Shown in pieces: positions 30,212 through 42,469 of a stretch of 64,000 nucleotides of DNA. Made by a program: the position numbers and the translations under genes. The first letter of the stretch is position 1, and every line of letters begins with the position of its first letter. The stretch spans positions 28,843-92,842 of the forward strand of contig JAUCBJ010001382.1 of the NCBI GenBank assembly GCA_032718475.1, given 5' to 3'. The notes below the pieces were generated by a model that saw only the letters and a list, made by a program, of their open reading frames with translations, was not told where the DNA came from and ran no database searches. The stretch is from Nemertoderma westbladi. Lineage: Eukaryota; Xenacoelomorpha; Nemertodermatida; Nemertodermatidae.

Positions 30212-30418
30212 CTTTGAATTTCTTCTGATCTTAAATCTGAAGTAACGTTATCAAACTGTTGTTGTAGTTTTTCCAGTTCCGATTCTTGTTTTTCATTCTT
30301 ATTAACTAAATTTCTTATTTCCTCCCCTAAAATTTCTACTTCATCCTTTGAGAACTGAAGTTCGAGTTGGCACTCTCTATGGTCGGATTGCTCGTAAGTG
30401 ATATTTAATGATGAAACC
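30212..30418 (-). CDS. Coiled-coil exon, type B (B2)
   Basis: 207 bp, 69 codons, phase 2-2; acceptor ..ATAATTTAG, donor AAAG|GTTTGC. Contains YEQSDHRECQLELQFSKDE, VEILGEEIRNLVNKNEKQES and ELEKLQQQ. The intron to A1 is 179 bp, close to the 193 bp between B4 and A4, which shows that the B-A pair was duplicated as a unit. Confidence 0.75.
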
Positions 30419-30439
30419 CTAAATTATGAGCAATCATGT

Positions 30440-31778
30440 TAACTGGTGATAGTGAATGGTGCAATAGTTAATGAGCTATGAGTAGATTAAGTGAATGGTG
30501 AAATAGTTAATGAGCTATGGGTAGATTAAGTGAATGGTGCAATAGTTAATGAGCTATGGGTAGATTAAGTGAATGGTGCAATAGTTAATGAGCTATGAGT
30601 AGATTAAGTGAATGGAGCAATAGTTAATGAGCTATGGGTAGATTAAGTGAATGGAGCAATAGTTAATGAGCTATGAGTAGATTAAGTGAATGGAGCAATA
30701 GTTAATGAGCTATGAGTAGATTAAGTGAATGGTGAAATAGTTAATGAGCTATGGGTAGATTAACTGAATGGTGCAATAGTTAATGAGCTATGGGTAGATT
30801 AAGTGAATGGTGCAATAGTTAATGAGCTATGAGTAGATTAAGTGAATGGAGCAATAGTTAATGAGCTATGGGTAGATTAAGTGAATGGAGCAATAGTTAA
30901 TGAGCTATGGGTAGATTAAGGGAATGGTGCAATAGTTAATGAGCTATGGGTAGATTAAGTAAATGGTGCAATAGTTAATGAGCTATGGGTAGATTAAGTG
31001 AATGGTGCAATAGTTAATGAGCTATGAGTAGATTAAGTGAATGGTGCAATAGTTAATGAGCTATGGGTAGATTAAGTGAATGGTGCAATAGTTAATGAGC
31101 TATGAGTAGATTAAGTGAATGGAGCAATAGTTAATGAGCTATGGGTAGATTAAGTGAATGGAGCAATAGTTAATGAGCTATGGGTAGATTAAGTGAATGG
31201 TGCAATAGTTAATGAGCTATGGGTAGATTAAGTGCATGGTGCAATCGTTAATGAGCTATGGGTAGATTAAGTAAATGGTGCAATAGTTAATGAGCTATGA
31301 GTAGATTAAGTGAATGGAGCAATAGTTAATGAGCTATGGGTGGATTAAGTGAATGGAGCAATAGTTAATGAGCTATGGGTAGATTAAGTGAATGGAGCAA
31401 TAGTTAATGAGCTATGGGTAGATTAAGTGAATGGTGCAATAGTTAATGAGCTATGGGTAGATTAAGTGCATGGAGCAATAGTTAATGAGCTATGAGTAGA
31501 TTAAGTGAATGGAGCAATAGTTAATGAGCTATGGGTAGATTAAGTGAATGGAGCAATAGTTAATGAGCTATGGGTAGATTAAGTGAATGGAGCAATAGTT
31601 AATGAGCTATGGGTAGATTAAGTGAATGGTGCAATAGTTAATGAGCTATGGGTAGATTAAGTGCATGGAGCAATAGTTAATGAGCTATGAGTAGATTAAG
31701 TAAATGGTGCAATAGTTAATGAGCTATGGGTAGATTAAGTGAATGGTGCAATAGTTAATGAGCTATGGGTAGATTAAG
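30440..31778. repeat. 39-bp minisatellite, about 34 copies (intron)
   Basis: The unit, GCAATAGTTAATGAGCTATG plus GGTAGATTAAGTGAATGGT, varies at a few positions (GGAGCAA/GGTGCAA, GAGTAG/GGGTAG). The paralogous intron after B3 (40607-40800) has only about 5 copies, and that after B4 (44020-44047) has one. Confidence 0.95.
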
Positions 31779-32369
31779 GATGGGAAATATATTTTAATTT
31801 ACTACATTCTGGGAGCTGGAAATATGAACAGGAATTAATTAGAACCGCATTAGGGACCACCTGATTTTCGAAAGCCACTGCGCTCAATAATTGAGAAACA
31901 AGTAGTCGCAAAGGCAAGCATTGCAGTTGAAATGATGGGGATTGGGTTGGCCATATATAATGCAGTGGTTGTTGATTGAAGAGTGGATATCACTTACTTT
32001 CACCTTCTAATCCGCAGGCTTTCTGCAGTAGCACTGCACTGTGTAGACTTTTGCTCGATGTTAATTAGCTGTAGCAATCGTAAGCTACTTGTTTCCTAGT
32101 TGGAGCTTACTCAAATGCTTGCCCCATCAAAGGAATTATCCAAGTGGATAAGAAGGGAAATAACAATATGGCACATATGGAGAATGTACATGAGTTGGAT
32201 AGTTGAAACACAGTGTTGAAGCATGTAATAGGTATCATAGGATGATAGGAGTTGCCGGATATCCCTAACTCAAGTGGTTTGTAAGAGGATACTAAGACAG
32301 ACTTATACACAATGGAAATATTTTGAATATAGTTGTTACCAATTTCAGTTATAAATTATTGATGCCAAC
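31779..32369. other. Intron segment shared by three duplicated blocks
   Basis: No gene. The sequence (for example TGAGAAACAAGTAGTCGCAA and GTAAGCTACTTGTTTCCTA) recurs at 41680-42210 and 44165-44660 with about 5-10% differences, which marks segmental duplication. Confidence 0.7.
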
Positions 32370-32480
32370 CTTTCTATGGTATGGGGTATTGCTGTTTCCT
32401 TTTCACCATCATAACTCACACCAGGAAGTGCAATTTGATCTTGATCAGGATGGTCATCAGTGTGTGATTTGGGGGCGACC
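32370..32480 (-). CDS. Acidic linker exon, type D (D2)
   Basis: 111 bp, 37 codons, phase 2-2; acceptor ..TTAATTTAG, donor GAAAG|GTTGGC. Encodes APKSHTDDHPDQDQIALPG, then VSYDGEKETAIPHTIE. Closely matches D3. Confidence 0.7.
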
Positions 32481-32725
32481 CTAAATTAATGATGATTATA
32501 TTCGAATATTATGAAGTGCTTAATTTAGTTAATGAGTGTTTGAATGATATATATGTAGATGATCTGAGAAATTGTATACTTTATTTGATTACATTAGTAC
32601 TTTCTAGCCCTAACTACCATCTTAAATTCGATGTTAAGAAACTGTTTTCAAGGGCAGGGGTGGGTTGTGAAAAATCGCTCAAAATATGGTCATATAATTG
32701 AAAGTAAAATGTATTATCAGCAAAC

Positions 32726-32914
32726 CTTTCTATAGGCAATGATTTCCGTTTTAGTCTTTTAATATCTTCTTTTAGTGTGTCAATATGAGTTTCCAAAGAC
32801 TTGTTTCTCTTTGTTAAGATCTTAATTTCACTCTCAGCTTTCTTTGCATCATTTTTAGCAGATTGCAGGTCTAGTTTAAGTTGTTTTGAGTCATCTTGTT
32901 TGTAAGTCATTGGC
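32726..32914 (-). CDS. Coiled-coil exon, type A shortened at its start (A2)
   Basis: 189 bp, 63 codons, phase 2-2; acceptor ..TATCATTATAG, donor AAAG|GTTTGC. Starts PMTYKQDDSKQLKLDLQSAK instead of the usual SPSP..SETKQ leader, then KAESEIKILTKRNKSLETHI and SLPIE. It lacks the first 18 codons of A1 yet keeps the frame. Confidence 0.7.
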
Positions 32915-33007
32915 CTATAATGATAAAATAAAATAAAAAAATGTGTGGTCAATACTGGAAAGGATTGCGGTCGACAATGCGTATTTACTGATTCCAAACC
33001 AGAGTTT

Positions 33008-34916
33008 TCAATAAAACGCACGTATGCGGTGGATGTGGTCGAGCTCGATTATATTTGGTTCTGTTGCGAAAATGTTGCAGCCGTAAGAAACAGACGGTAG
33101 GACGATCGCTAGCCATATTTTCCTTGCGGTGGCAATCGAGACAACGTTAAGTTTTACCTTTATTGCAATTCGCGTACAACAGGCAATCCCCTTGCGATAC
33201 AGGTGGTCGTAATGGGACCTAGGTCCGTTTTTGGTTGATAGCGTCACACCGAGATATTCGAATGAAGGTTGAAACTCGATGGGGGAACCGTTGTATATCA
33301 GAACATCGCTTCGAGCCAACCGGCCACCGTTGCGAAATTTAACAGCTTTGGTTTTTCGATATGTTGACCTTTAGATCGTTGCACCTCGCAATATTCAGAT
33401 AGTTTGTTTAGTCCATCATGTACAACGGCTATGGATTCACCGGCGATAACGAGATCGTCTGCATACATAATTACCCAACAGGCTGCGATAGCAATGAATG
33501 CAGGTAGATCGGCGATGAGGAGGCTGAACAACAGGGGTGATAGTCGGTCTCCTTGAACAACTCCGATAGATTGACTTATTGGGTCTATGATATAAGGTCT
33601 AGTGCAGATACATACAAAGTTAACGGCAATGAGCGCCCATATCACACGTATGAACTTCCTGCTAACTCCGTAACTGGACAGCTTCTTGCATAGGATCTCT
33701 CTGTTTACAGAGTCGAAAGCTTTAGAGAAATCCACAAATACACAGTATAAATGTCCACCTGATGGTGCTAGGGCTTCATTTATTCGGTCGTATAGAGGCA
33801 TTTAACAGCCATAATCGTAGAACTGGCTGTGCGGAAACCATTTAAATAGTCTCGAGCTTAGTATGGCGGTATATGTTTTTAATAAACATGATAGAAGCGC
33901 TATACCCCTATAGCTGTCGGGAGAGGATTTTGCTCCTTTCCCCTTGAACAGAGGGAGTAAATAGGAGGCGAGCCACGCAGTCGGGCAACTCACTGTTGTG
34001 AAGCACAGCGAGAATAGTGCGAGTAGATATGGGAGGAGATGGCCGAAACCCCACTTCAGAGATTAGTTGGTTACTCCATCGGGCCCGGCTGCTTTGTTTA
34101 TTTTCTGATTCGAGACCACCGCGGTAATTTCCTCGGCTCTGAATGGCGCATCGAGATAGTTGCTTGGATTTTCAGGTAGGTCTGGCAGGTTCGGATCGCG
34201 GGTTGCAGTCAGCAGTTTACATTTTAAATGGGTAAGCCACGATTCTTGTGGAACTTGGTGTGCAACAGGTTTCGGTTGTGAACCTTTCAGTATGTTCCAA
34301 AACGAGGTTTTGTCTGACTCACAGTCCTTGATCAGTTTGTGTTCCTTCCTCGCCTGGTACAATTTTCTCTTGTTTGTTAACATGTGTTTGTATTCTCGTT
34401 TCTGATCTCTATAGGTTCTATATGTACAAATTGATGGTCTTTCTCGCATAGCATGTAGACTCTATGTCAGTTTCTTCCTTGCGGCATGACATTGCCTGTC
34501 AAACCAAGGTTTTGATTTTTGTGGGGTTGGTGTGGTTGAAGAGTTGATTATAGCTGATGTAATATATGAGCATGCAGAGTTGACTCCTTCATGAAGTGCC
34601 GATTGGAACTCGTCTGGATTTAACAATTCGCCTAGTTTGTCAACGTCTATTGACCTCACGTCTTTAGTTCTATGCTGAGGTTTAGTTACTTCTCCGAGCG
34701 GTAATTCTAAACATACCCGTTGATGTTTCGTAGTTATCGTAGGTTGTACTTTCAATAATATATCATCTGCGAGTTCGCTCTCTGCAAATACAAGATCAAT
34801 AGAACTACGTCCGTTCCAACAATAGTAGGTTGGAAAGTCAGGATCATTCAGGCAATGTAGGCCGGCACCTAACAGGCCACTGCACAGCGTGTTGCCACGT
34901 TCAGCGGTTCCGTCGA
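33008..34916 (-). pseudogene. Decayed APE-class LINE fragment
   Basis: Minus-strand pieces in order: the end of an AP-endonuclease (NGRSSIDLVFAESELADDI, then a TTKHQRV ending) at about 34916-34462; a linker and RT start (34449-34063, NKAAGPDGV); YRGIALLSCLL (33993-33802); the RT core with VDFSKAFDSVNREI, GVVQGDRLSPLLFS and the YADD active site (33801-33298); and the C-terminal thumb region (33319-33008). Four frame breaks or stops interrupt it, and the first half of the endonuclease is missing, so it is dead. It sits in an intron of the exon array. The clade was not resolved. Confidence 0.8.
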
Positions 34917-35690
34917 CAATATCAACATACTGCATTGCAGCTGCATTAAGAAAATACTTGTCCCAGCGTATCCATAAAATTGGACAAGGCAAAAACTCCC
35001 TGTCTCATATGACTTTAGCGAGACTTTCCGCGTCTTCAAGACCTGTGTCCCGTAAGAGGCATCAGTGGTGGGTGTCCACCATGATAACACATTCCAAATG
35101 GAACAAATTCCAAATACACATTACAGGCCACCACAGTTCAAGATCGTGTTTTGGGTGGGTCCTCCTTGTGAAAGCGACTTCCTGTAAAGTTTGGGGGAAC
35201 CAATGCGATACCTCCAATGTTATACAGTGTCTTGTCGGAGATATTTGCATTGTACTTGACACAATGAACCTATCATATAATTCTTGTTCATGTGCTATCC
35301 AGAACTTTGGTGTCCATTTAGAACCTAGCATAAACTCCCACATAGGCGTAAAGGTTATACTGCTGTTCTAAATGAACGAAGCTTAAGATTCGATTTATTC
35401 TAAGTAACTTGGAAATCCTCCAATGGCCCATTCATGCTTGATGTTAGTGATAAAAAGACCAAGAATAGAAGCATCCTGCTCCAATGAAATCATTAGCTGA
35501 TGGTTGATGAAGTGCCAGTTGACTTCTCGTCACGTAATTCCGAGAGTGCTTCATGTTATCACCAAAGTCCCTATCAGATAGGTGCAATACTGGATAACCA
35601 CCTCTTCTGTACCGAGAACGGTAGGAGCTGTTTCCATGACTCCTTCATTGTGGTAGTATAAAGATATAGGCAGAACATAATCCAAGATAC
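34917..35690 (-). pseudogene. 3' end fragment of an RTE-like LINE, copy 1
   Basis: Matches the last part of the LINE at 37880-39400 (blocks such as GGGGGAACCAATG, ACACCTCCAAT/ATACCTCCAAT and CATTGTACTTGACACAATGA). Its end reads AATGCAGCTGCAATGCAG on the minus strand. The 44877-45821 copy is its duplicate. It holds only one ATCATATAA at 35272-35280, the pre-insertion form of the SINE-like site at 45225-45499. Confidence 0.6.
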
Positions 35691-35763
35691 TTATGAATAA
35701 TAATGGTGCAAATGTGTGACCTAGTGAAACATAGTTAGATATTAGTATAAATAACTGTCAAAC

Positions 35764-35970
35764 CTTTCAAGGGAATGTGGTTTTTTCTTGAAACTCTGAA
35801 TATCTTGTTTAAGTTTCTCATTCTCTGATTCTAATTTGGCATTCATTTTGGTTAAATATTTAATTTCAGCGCCATTTTTCTTTGTTTCATCTATACCAGA
35901 TTTCGTCTTATCTTTTACTTGTTTGGTCTCGGGCTGGTCTTTAGTGATGTGTGAGGGAGAAGGTGCAACC
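35764..35970 (-). CDS. Coiled-coil exon, type C-like (C')
   Basis: 207 bp, 69 codons, phase 2-2; acceptor ..TTTATTCAG, donor GAAAG|GTTTGA. Starts VAPSPSHITKDQPETKQVK, then KYLTKMNAKLESENEKLKQD and KKKPHSLE. It mixes an A-like start with a C-like end, as a hybrid or intermediate would. Confidence 0.7.
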
Positions 35971-36539
35971 CTGAATAAATAAGGATATCAGGCATGTTAG
36001 TATGGTGTGATATGATTATGCAGTGCAAATAATGAATTAGCACGAATCGTTAAATTAAAGGCAATATCATATTTGGATTTTCTTCTTTATAAGATTTGGT
36101 TGGTAATCTGGTACCTGGGATTCAGTTCAGTAGGTTACATTTCTAAATGTCGATGACATTTGGATGAGCTCTGATCAGATAATATATCGATATGTATGCT
36201 CCTCCAATCCAAACACAACCTGGTTTGGATCGCAGTGTGCGAGAGGATGCGGCGCAAGATAATTTAAACATTAGTGTTTCCGCAAACCCAGTGATATATT
36301 GGGAACATTGGTGGGGGCGGGGGGGGGGGGGGAAGAACTGGTTAGTTATGCATTGTTTACCCTTGGGAGTTAGTGTGGCGCACGCCCTGCCTTATTGGTA
36401 ACACCCAAGAGAGAGGATCCTTAAGGTTGTCTCTTAAGGATGTTTCGCGTTTCACACAATCACCGATCATAATTGTTATTATTAATAAATGTTAAACGCA
36501 ATTATTCTAAATTTAAATCAATATTTATTATTTGCAAAC
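35971..36539. other. Intron; no gene seen
   Basis: Contains a short frame (36192-36401) without motifs and a 14-G run (36319-36332). Nothing else recognised. Confidence 0.6.
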
Positions 36540-36782
36540 CTTTTAATAGACAATGGTTTCCCTTTTAGACTATCAATATCTCGTTTCAGTGTTTCTATGT
36601 GAGTTTCTAAAGTCTTATTTCTCTTTGTTAGGATCTTATAGTCACTCTCAGCTTTCTTTGCATCATTTTTAGCGGATTGGAGATCTAGTTTAAGTTGTTT
36701 TGTATCATCTTTAGCAGATTTCAGCTCATCTTTGAGTTGCTTAATCTCAGAATGATCATGGGTAATGGGTGAAGGTGAAACT
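36540..36782 (-). CDS. Coiled-coil exon, type A (A3)
   Basis: 243 bp, 81 codons, phase 2-2; acceptor ..ATCATTTAG, donor AAAAG|GTTTGC. Starts VSPSPITHDHSEIKQLKDEL and contains KSAKDDTKQLKLDLQSAKND. Almost the same as A1, including flanking intron sequence, so the copying is recent. Confidence 0.75.
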
Positions 36783-37068
36783 CTAAATGATGATGTCAGA
36801 CATGTTAGTATGGTGAGATTCTGTGCAGAACAAATGATTGAGTTAGTGTGAATTATTTAAAAAATATATATTCTAACTTTACAGAAGTAATAGTAGTTAG
36901 CATCAGTTGGGAATCAAAGCCATCATACATAATTTTATTTATGATTCTTACTTTATTTTCAAGTGCTATTAGTTTAAATTTTCTGTTTTACAACATAGTT
37001 TTGAAGTACTTGTATTATTCATTATTAAACATTAAATTATTCTGAAAGCATATTAAAGTATTGCACAC

Positions 37069-37266
37069 CTGTCAAGAGATTTAGGTTTTGTCTTATGTTT
37101 CTCGATATCTCTCTTAAGTTTCCCATCATATGTTTCCAATCTGGAAATCTTCCCATTTAACTCAATCACTTCGATATCTGATTTCTCTATATCATCTTTA
37201 ACTAATTTCATCTCAACTTGTATTTCTTTAGTTTCAGACTGATCATGAGTGATTGGTGAAGATGCC
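37069..37266 (-). CDS. Coiled-coil exon, type C (C2)
   Basis: 198 bp, 66 codons, phase 2-2; acceptor ..ATCATTTAG, donor GACAG|GTGTGC. Starts ASSPITHDQSETKEIQVEM, then KKSDIEV-like IEKSDIEVIELNGKISRLET and KTKPKSLD. Same length as C1. Confidence 0.7.
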
Positions 37267-37879
37267 CTAAATGATGATACCAGCTAGTTAGTATGAAGGG
37301 GTTAATTTCACAAAGTTAGCTAGTATTTTGAATTTATTTCACAGACAGAGAGGGTTAAATTAGAAACCCTGCAAATTTGCTCTGCAGTTATAATATAGAA
37401 TATACAATTTTGAGGATATGACACCCTGAAAATGTGTGGTGGATGTGGATAGTAACTTCTGGAAATGACCGTGCAAATTGTATGTTTGGTCTTAATGAAT
37501 TCCCATTCCAACAACTATAGTGATCATTGACTGCTATGCCCGAAATAATGTTGCAGATAAGTCTGATTTTGAATTTGTCAAGGATACTTTTTTGAGAAAC
37601 TTCCTGATTTCCACTTATGTAAACCACGACGAGAATTAACTACCATGAGTATGAGTACTGCGGATAATGTTTATATAGCATTTTTCATCCAAAGTTTGAG
37701 AAAAATGCATAAAAAATCTACAATGACCACAAATAATGCAGACACAAATATATGTATAAGATTTTGTAAAGTTTTCAAAAATCAATGGAAAGTGTCTCCA
37801 ATGTTATTAATGTTAGTGTTTGTTATTGTAAATAGCAAGACAATAAAGACAAGAGAGTCTTTATTGTAAATATTGTTTC

Positions 37880-39400
37880 CGACTTGCAGTTTTATAGAAA
37901 TATGAAATATTTATTAAAGGAACTGTTACTACTAGGATCGGCATGCTGCATTGCAGCTGCATTATTAAGAATACTGTGCCGGCTTGTCGACAAAATTGCT
38001 GTCCACCATGCTTATTCACTCCATGAGGCTGCCAAAGTACAGGATTATGCACTGGCTGGTTCTCACGGCGAAAGCAATGTCCTGCAAAGCGGAGGCAATT
38101 TTGTTCTAGTGTCAAGCTTGGGGGAACCAATGAGACACCTCCAATATTATATAGTGTCTGGTTGGAGATGTGTGCATTGTACTTGACACAATGAACCCGG
38201 CATAGCATTCTTAAGAATGTGCCATCCAGAGATTTGGTGTCCTCAGCAGTTAGAGCCCAGCATGGACTCCCATAGAAGAGTACTGGAACTAATGCTGCTC
38301 TAAATAATCGGACCTTAAGTTTCCGATTAATTCTCGTTGACTTCCAAATCTTGGAAAGCCTATTCAAAGCTGCCCATGCCTTTCCCTTACGTATTCGAAG
38401 GTCTCACCTGACTTCCGGATCCATGATCCCATGTAACATAAGTCGTCCACATGATCAAGCATACCATCCTTTGAGCTTATGCTCATCCGGTCAGAGACTT
38501 ACTGAGGACTTTCAAAGTCAACTGTCAAAATTTTGGTCTTTCTGGAGTTAATAAAAAGACCAACACTAGAAGCAGCCTGTTCTAATGAGCTGAGAAGCCC
38601 TTGGGCTCCCTCTAATGATTCTGAGAGTACTCCTAAGTCATCAGCAAAGTCTATATCAGTTAGGTACTTGGCAGGATTTCCTCGACTTCTGGAGCCAGTA
38701 GGTGGAGTTATCATCACCCCATCATCATTATGATGATCTAAGGACATGCATAGAACATAGTCAACCACAATTATGAACAAGAATGGTGCAAGTGTGTCTC
38801 CCTGGAGGACGCCCCATAACACTTCAAATGGTTCTGTGTCACCGTCAACAGTAGACACAAATGTTGTCGAACCATCATATACTGATCTGATTGCTGCAAT
38901 AATTTCATCAGGTATCCCAAATAATGAAAGTATGCTGAACATACGTGAGCGAGAGACTGAATCAAAGGCCTTGAAGAAGTCAACAAAGATAACAGCCAGA
39001 TACCTGTCTTTCTTTTTTGATAACTCTTTGATTATCCTTCTAAGTGCCAAAATGGGCTCCATGGTCCCATGACCTTTACGGAACCCATTCTGATTTCCAT
39101 GGAGCAGTCTCTCAATGGGATCCCTGATGCGATTTAATAGAATTCTATTGTATAGCTTTGCAGCAATCGAGATCAATGAGATTCCCCGAAAAGAACCATA
39201 GAGTGTTAGGTTGCCCTTCTTGGGAACTGGCACCAACCTAATTGTTTTCATTTCTTGTGGGACTCTTGTTGTTCGGTACATGTCTACTATGATGGGATAG
39301 ATGAGCTTTAAACACTCGGTATTTTAAAGACCTCAGGGGGAACACCACCTACTCCACTAGCACGATTGGTCTTAAAGGAACTGTTCTAGGAGTCTCAATC
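37880..39400 (-). pseudogene. RTE-like LINE, 5'-truncated, frame-broken
   Basis: The RT half (39281-38499) has YGSFRGISLISIAAKLYN, NQNGFRKGHGT, VDFFKAFDSVSR, GVLQGDTLAPFLF and an active site with FADD (DIDFADDLGVL). After a break, the C-terminal part (38367-37861) has RLFRAALVPVLFYGSPCWAL and RFAGHCFRRENQ. The endonuclease is missing. Its 3' end carries AATAAA (near 37905-37915 on the minus strand). A piece of the same 3' end recurs at 42830-43060. The RTE-like assignment rests on these motif spacings and is tentative. Confidence 0.75.
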
Positions 39401-40365
39401 TCGAATGATAATATGTTTATTTTACTATAATATTGTATATAAGTTTATAGGCTAAGTACATGAGTTAGTATTATTATTAGCTTGTGGGGCGAGCGACGAA
39501 AGTAAGCGAGCTTAGCATACAGGTAACACTAACTCAATCGGTGTGTCTGTTGCTCTGTTGTTCTGTTGATTTGTTGTGTCCAATTTTAAACGTTAATAAT
39601 CTCGATAAAATATATCCAAACTTGGTACATATGTAGTCTGGCAAACGTTTAGAAATGTTCCAAGTTGAATTTGCGTGGGGTCTTCGTGCAGCATCTGTGT
39701 AACTGTCTTGCAGTTATAATAAATTTATCGACCCCAAAAATTATTAGGCTTGACATCAGCTTGTTGCTAGGAGACTGCAGGATATATCAGGTGGGTTTGA
39801 AATTCAGCAATACCGGTACAATGCAGCAATTAATAATGTGGCCTTGCTGCCTTGGAAAGTGTGGTAGGCCTATTTCACTTTCTTCAGCCATTCCAGCATT
39901 TCCAGGTGCAGAGTTCAGAGTATTCAGTTATTCGCGACTATTCAGCCACATCATGTACCGATACTCAAACAACTCTCCATCAAGGCCACTGCCTCTGTCT
40001 GTCGCAGTGTCATTGGCGACCTCGAGTTTTGGTATCGCTACTGCGCTAGCGCTATGGGCAAACTGGACTAACTGATGAGCGAGACCCGAGGACTGAAGAT
40101 TGCTTTGAATTTTTTGAGTAGTTTGACTCTGGACTTCTATGACATCGAAGCCAAGCTGCCAATGCGAAAGTTTTTTAACATTTTAAAGTAAAAGTTTGGT
40201 TAAATTTTCTTAATTATTTAACTAAATTTCTTAAGTACCGATTCTGGGATAAATTTGCTCAATTTTAATCTGTATCTAATAACTGACCCTCGTCCTGCGC
40301 GATGGCCCCACGATAGTTAGTTAGTATCTGTATCTAACTAGAAAAGTAAAATATATTCAGCAAAC
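39401..40365. other. Intron; no gene seen
   Basis: A 136-codon plus-strand frame (39665-40075) shows no motif and a composition like the flanks. Several AGGCCTA and ACCGGTA words. No element ends recognised. Confidence 0.5.
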
Positions 40366-40572
40366 CTTTCAATTTCTTTTGATCTTAACTCTGAAGTAAC
40401 ATTCTCAAACTGTAGTTGTAGTTTTTCCAGTTCCGATTCTTGTTTTTCATTCTTATTAACTAAATTTCTTATTTCCTCCCCTAAAACTTCGACTTCATCC
40501 TTTGAGAACTGAAGTTCGAGTTGGCACTCTCTATGGTCGGATTGTTCGTAAGTGATATTTGATGATGAAACC
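40366..40572 (-). CDS. Coiled-coil exon, type B (B3)
   Basis: 207 bp, 69 codons, phase 2-2; acceptor ..ATAATTTAG, donor AAAG|GTTTGC. Contains SNITYEQSDHRECQLELQFS and VEVLGEEIRNLVNKNEKQES, ending TSELRSKEIE. Differs from B2 and B4 at a handful of codons. Confidence 0.75.
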
Positions 40573-40606
40573 CTAAATTATGAGCAATCATTTTAACTGG
40601 TGATAG

Positions 40607-40800
40607 TGAATGGTGCAATAATTAATGAGCTATGAGTAGATTAAGTGAATGGTGCAATAATTAATGAGCTATGAGTAGATTAAGTGAATGGAGCAATAGT
40701 TAATGAGCTATGAGTAGATTAAGTGAATGGAGCAATAGTTAATGAGCTATGGGTAGATTAAGTGAATGGTGCAATAGTTAATGAGCTATGAGTAGATTAA
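40607..40800. repeat. 39-bp minisatellite, about 5 copies
   Basis: Same unit as 30440-31778, in the paralogous intron downstream of exon B3. The lower copy number shows that the arrays changed after duplication. Confidence 0.9.
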
Positions 40801-40847
40801 GGATGGGAAATTTGTGTTAATTTACTACATTCTGGGAGCTGTAAATA

Positions 40848-41647
40848 TTAAGGGGGGTATCACCCCAAATCTATTTTATTTTTATTTTTATAGATACTGT
40901 TCTGAAACTTTTAACACAATTATCTGTGATCTTTAACTAAGAAAACTGAGTATGGATACATTCGCAAACCATTTTGTTCGAAAAATGTGGGACTTTTTGT
41001 CCCATTCAGTTTTTTTCAAAATTTGTAAAGATTGTGAGGATTTTTATGAAAAATATCTCATGTAGAAGGATCTGGTAGTACCAATTGGGTGGCTGTTCTC
41101 GGTCCAAGATTTTGGCCCAATGAACCTAGATGTGTAGGCTATCTTCAGTGAAAATTTCAACACAAAAGTATTGTTTTTGAAACATTTATGGGGGTTTTAG
41201 TATTTTCGGGCTATATTTCGGGCAACATATATTTTGAGGTAGACAAAGAGAAGCAGTTACATAATGCATCATAGAACATTCAAATGGACATATTTTACAA
41301 AACCAATACTCACGATTGTAGACTTAATGCTGCTGAACATTTTGGTATATGCTTGATAAAAATTGAGTGAAAAATAAAACAGTAGCAGGGAATTTAATGA
41401 TGAAAAATGTCAAATTCGGCAAACTGAGAAAAAGGTTGTTTTATACAGAGAGTCATGAATATTAGCAATAAATTATGTTGTTGAAAAGTTATGTTTTGAG
41501 GTGGAAAATTATTCAATGGTGAAAACCGATGTCACCACATGAAAGCCATTTTATGAAACCACAAAAGTAGAAGAAAAAAAAATTTCAAAAAATTTCAGAA
41601 TATTGTAAAATTTTGCAATCTCATGGGGTGGGTGATACCCCCCTTAA
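40848..41647. mobile_element. Non-coding MITE with TTAA target duplication (792 bp)
   Basis: TTAA at 40848-40851 and 41644-41647 flank an insert whose first 14 bases, GGGGGGTATCACCC, are exactly the inverse complement of its last 14. The paralogous introns at about 31833 and 44141 lack the insert and read AAATATGAA across the same point, so the insertion is confirmed by empty sites. TTAA duplication is typical of piggyBac. There is no transposase frame, so it is non-autonomous. Confidence 0.85.
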
Positions 41648-42218
41648 TAGAAATTAATTGGTACGGAGGCATTATTATTAGGGACCACCTGATTTTAGAA
41701 AGCCATTGCGCACAATAATTGAGAAACAAGTAGTCGCAAAGGCAAGCATGGCAGTTGAAGTGATGGGGATTGGGTTGGCCATCTATAATGCAGTGGTTGT
41801 TGATTGAAGAGTGGATATCCCTTATTTTCACCTTCTAATCAACAGGCATTCTGCTGTAGCACTGCACTGTGTAGACTTGTGCTCGATGTTAAATAGCTGT
41901 AGCAATCGTAAGCTACTTGTTTCCTAATTGGAGCTTACTCAAATTCTTACCCCACCAAAGGAATTGTCCAAGTGGATATGGAGGGAAAAAACAATATGGC
42001 ACATCATAGAGAATGTACATGAGTTGGAGATTTGAAACACAGTGATGAATCATGTAATAGGTATCATAGGATGATAGGAGTTGCCATAGTTGTGATGACA
42101 TTTTTCGGATATCCCTAACTCAAGTGGTTTGTAAGAGGATACTAAGACAGACTTATACACAATGGAAATTTTTTGAATATATTTTTACCAATTTCAGTTA
42201 TAAATTTTTGATGCCAAC
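41648..42218. other. Intron segment of the second duplicated block
   Basis: Paralogous to 31820-32369 and 44150-44660. No gene. Confidence 0.7.
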
Positions 42219-42329
42219 CTTTCTATGGTATGGGGTATTGCTGGTTCCTTTTCAACATCATAACTCACACCAGGAAGTGCAATTTGATCTTGATCAGGAT
42301 GGTCATCAGTGTGTGATTCGGGGGCGTCC
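42219..42329 (-). CDS. Acidic linker exon, type D (D3)
   Basis: 111 bp, 37 codons, phase 2-2; acceptor ..TTAATTTAG, donor GAAAG|GTTGGC. Encodes DAPESHTDDHPDQDQIALPG, then VSYDVEKEPAIPHTIE. Confidence 0.7.
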
Positions 42330-42469
42330 CTAAATTAATGATGATGATATTCGAATATTATGAAGTGCTTAATTTAGTTAATGAGTGTTTGAATGATATA
42401 TTTATGTAGATGATCTGAGAAATTGTATACTTTATTTGATTACATTAGTACTTTCTAGCCCCTCTATAG

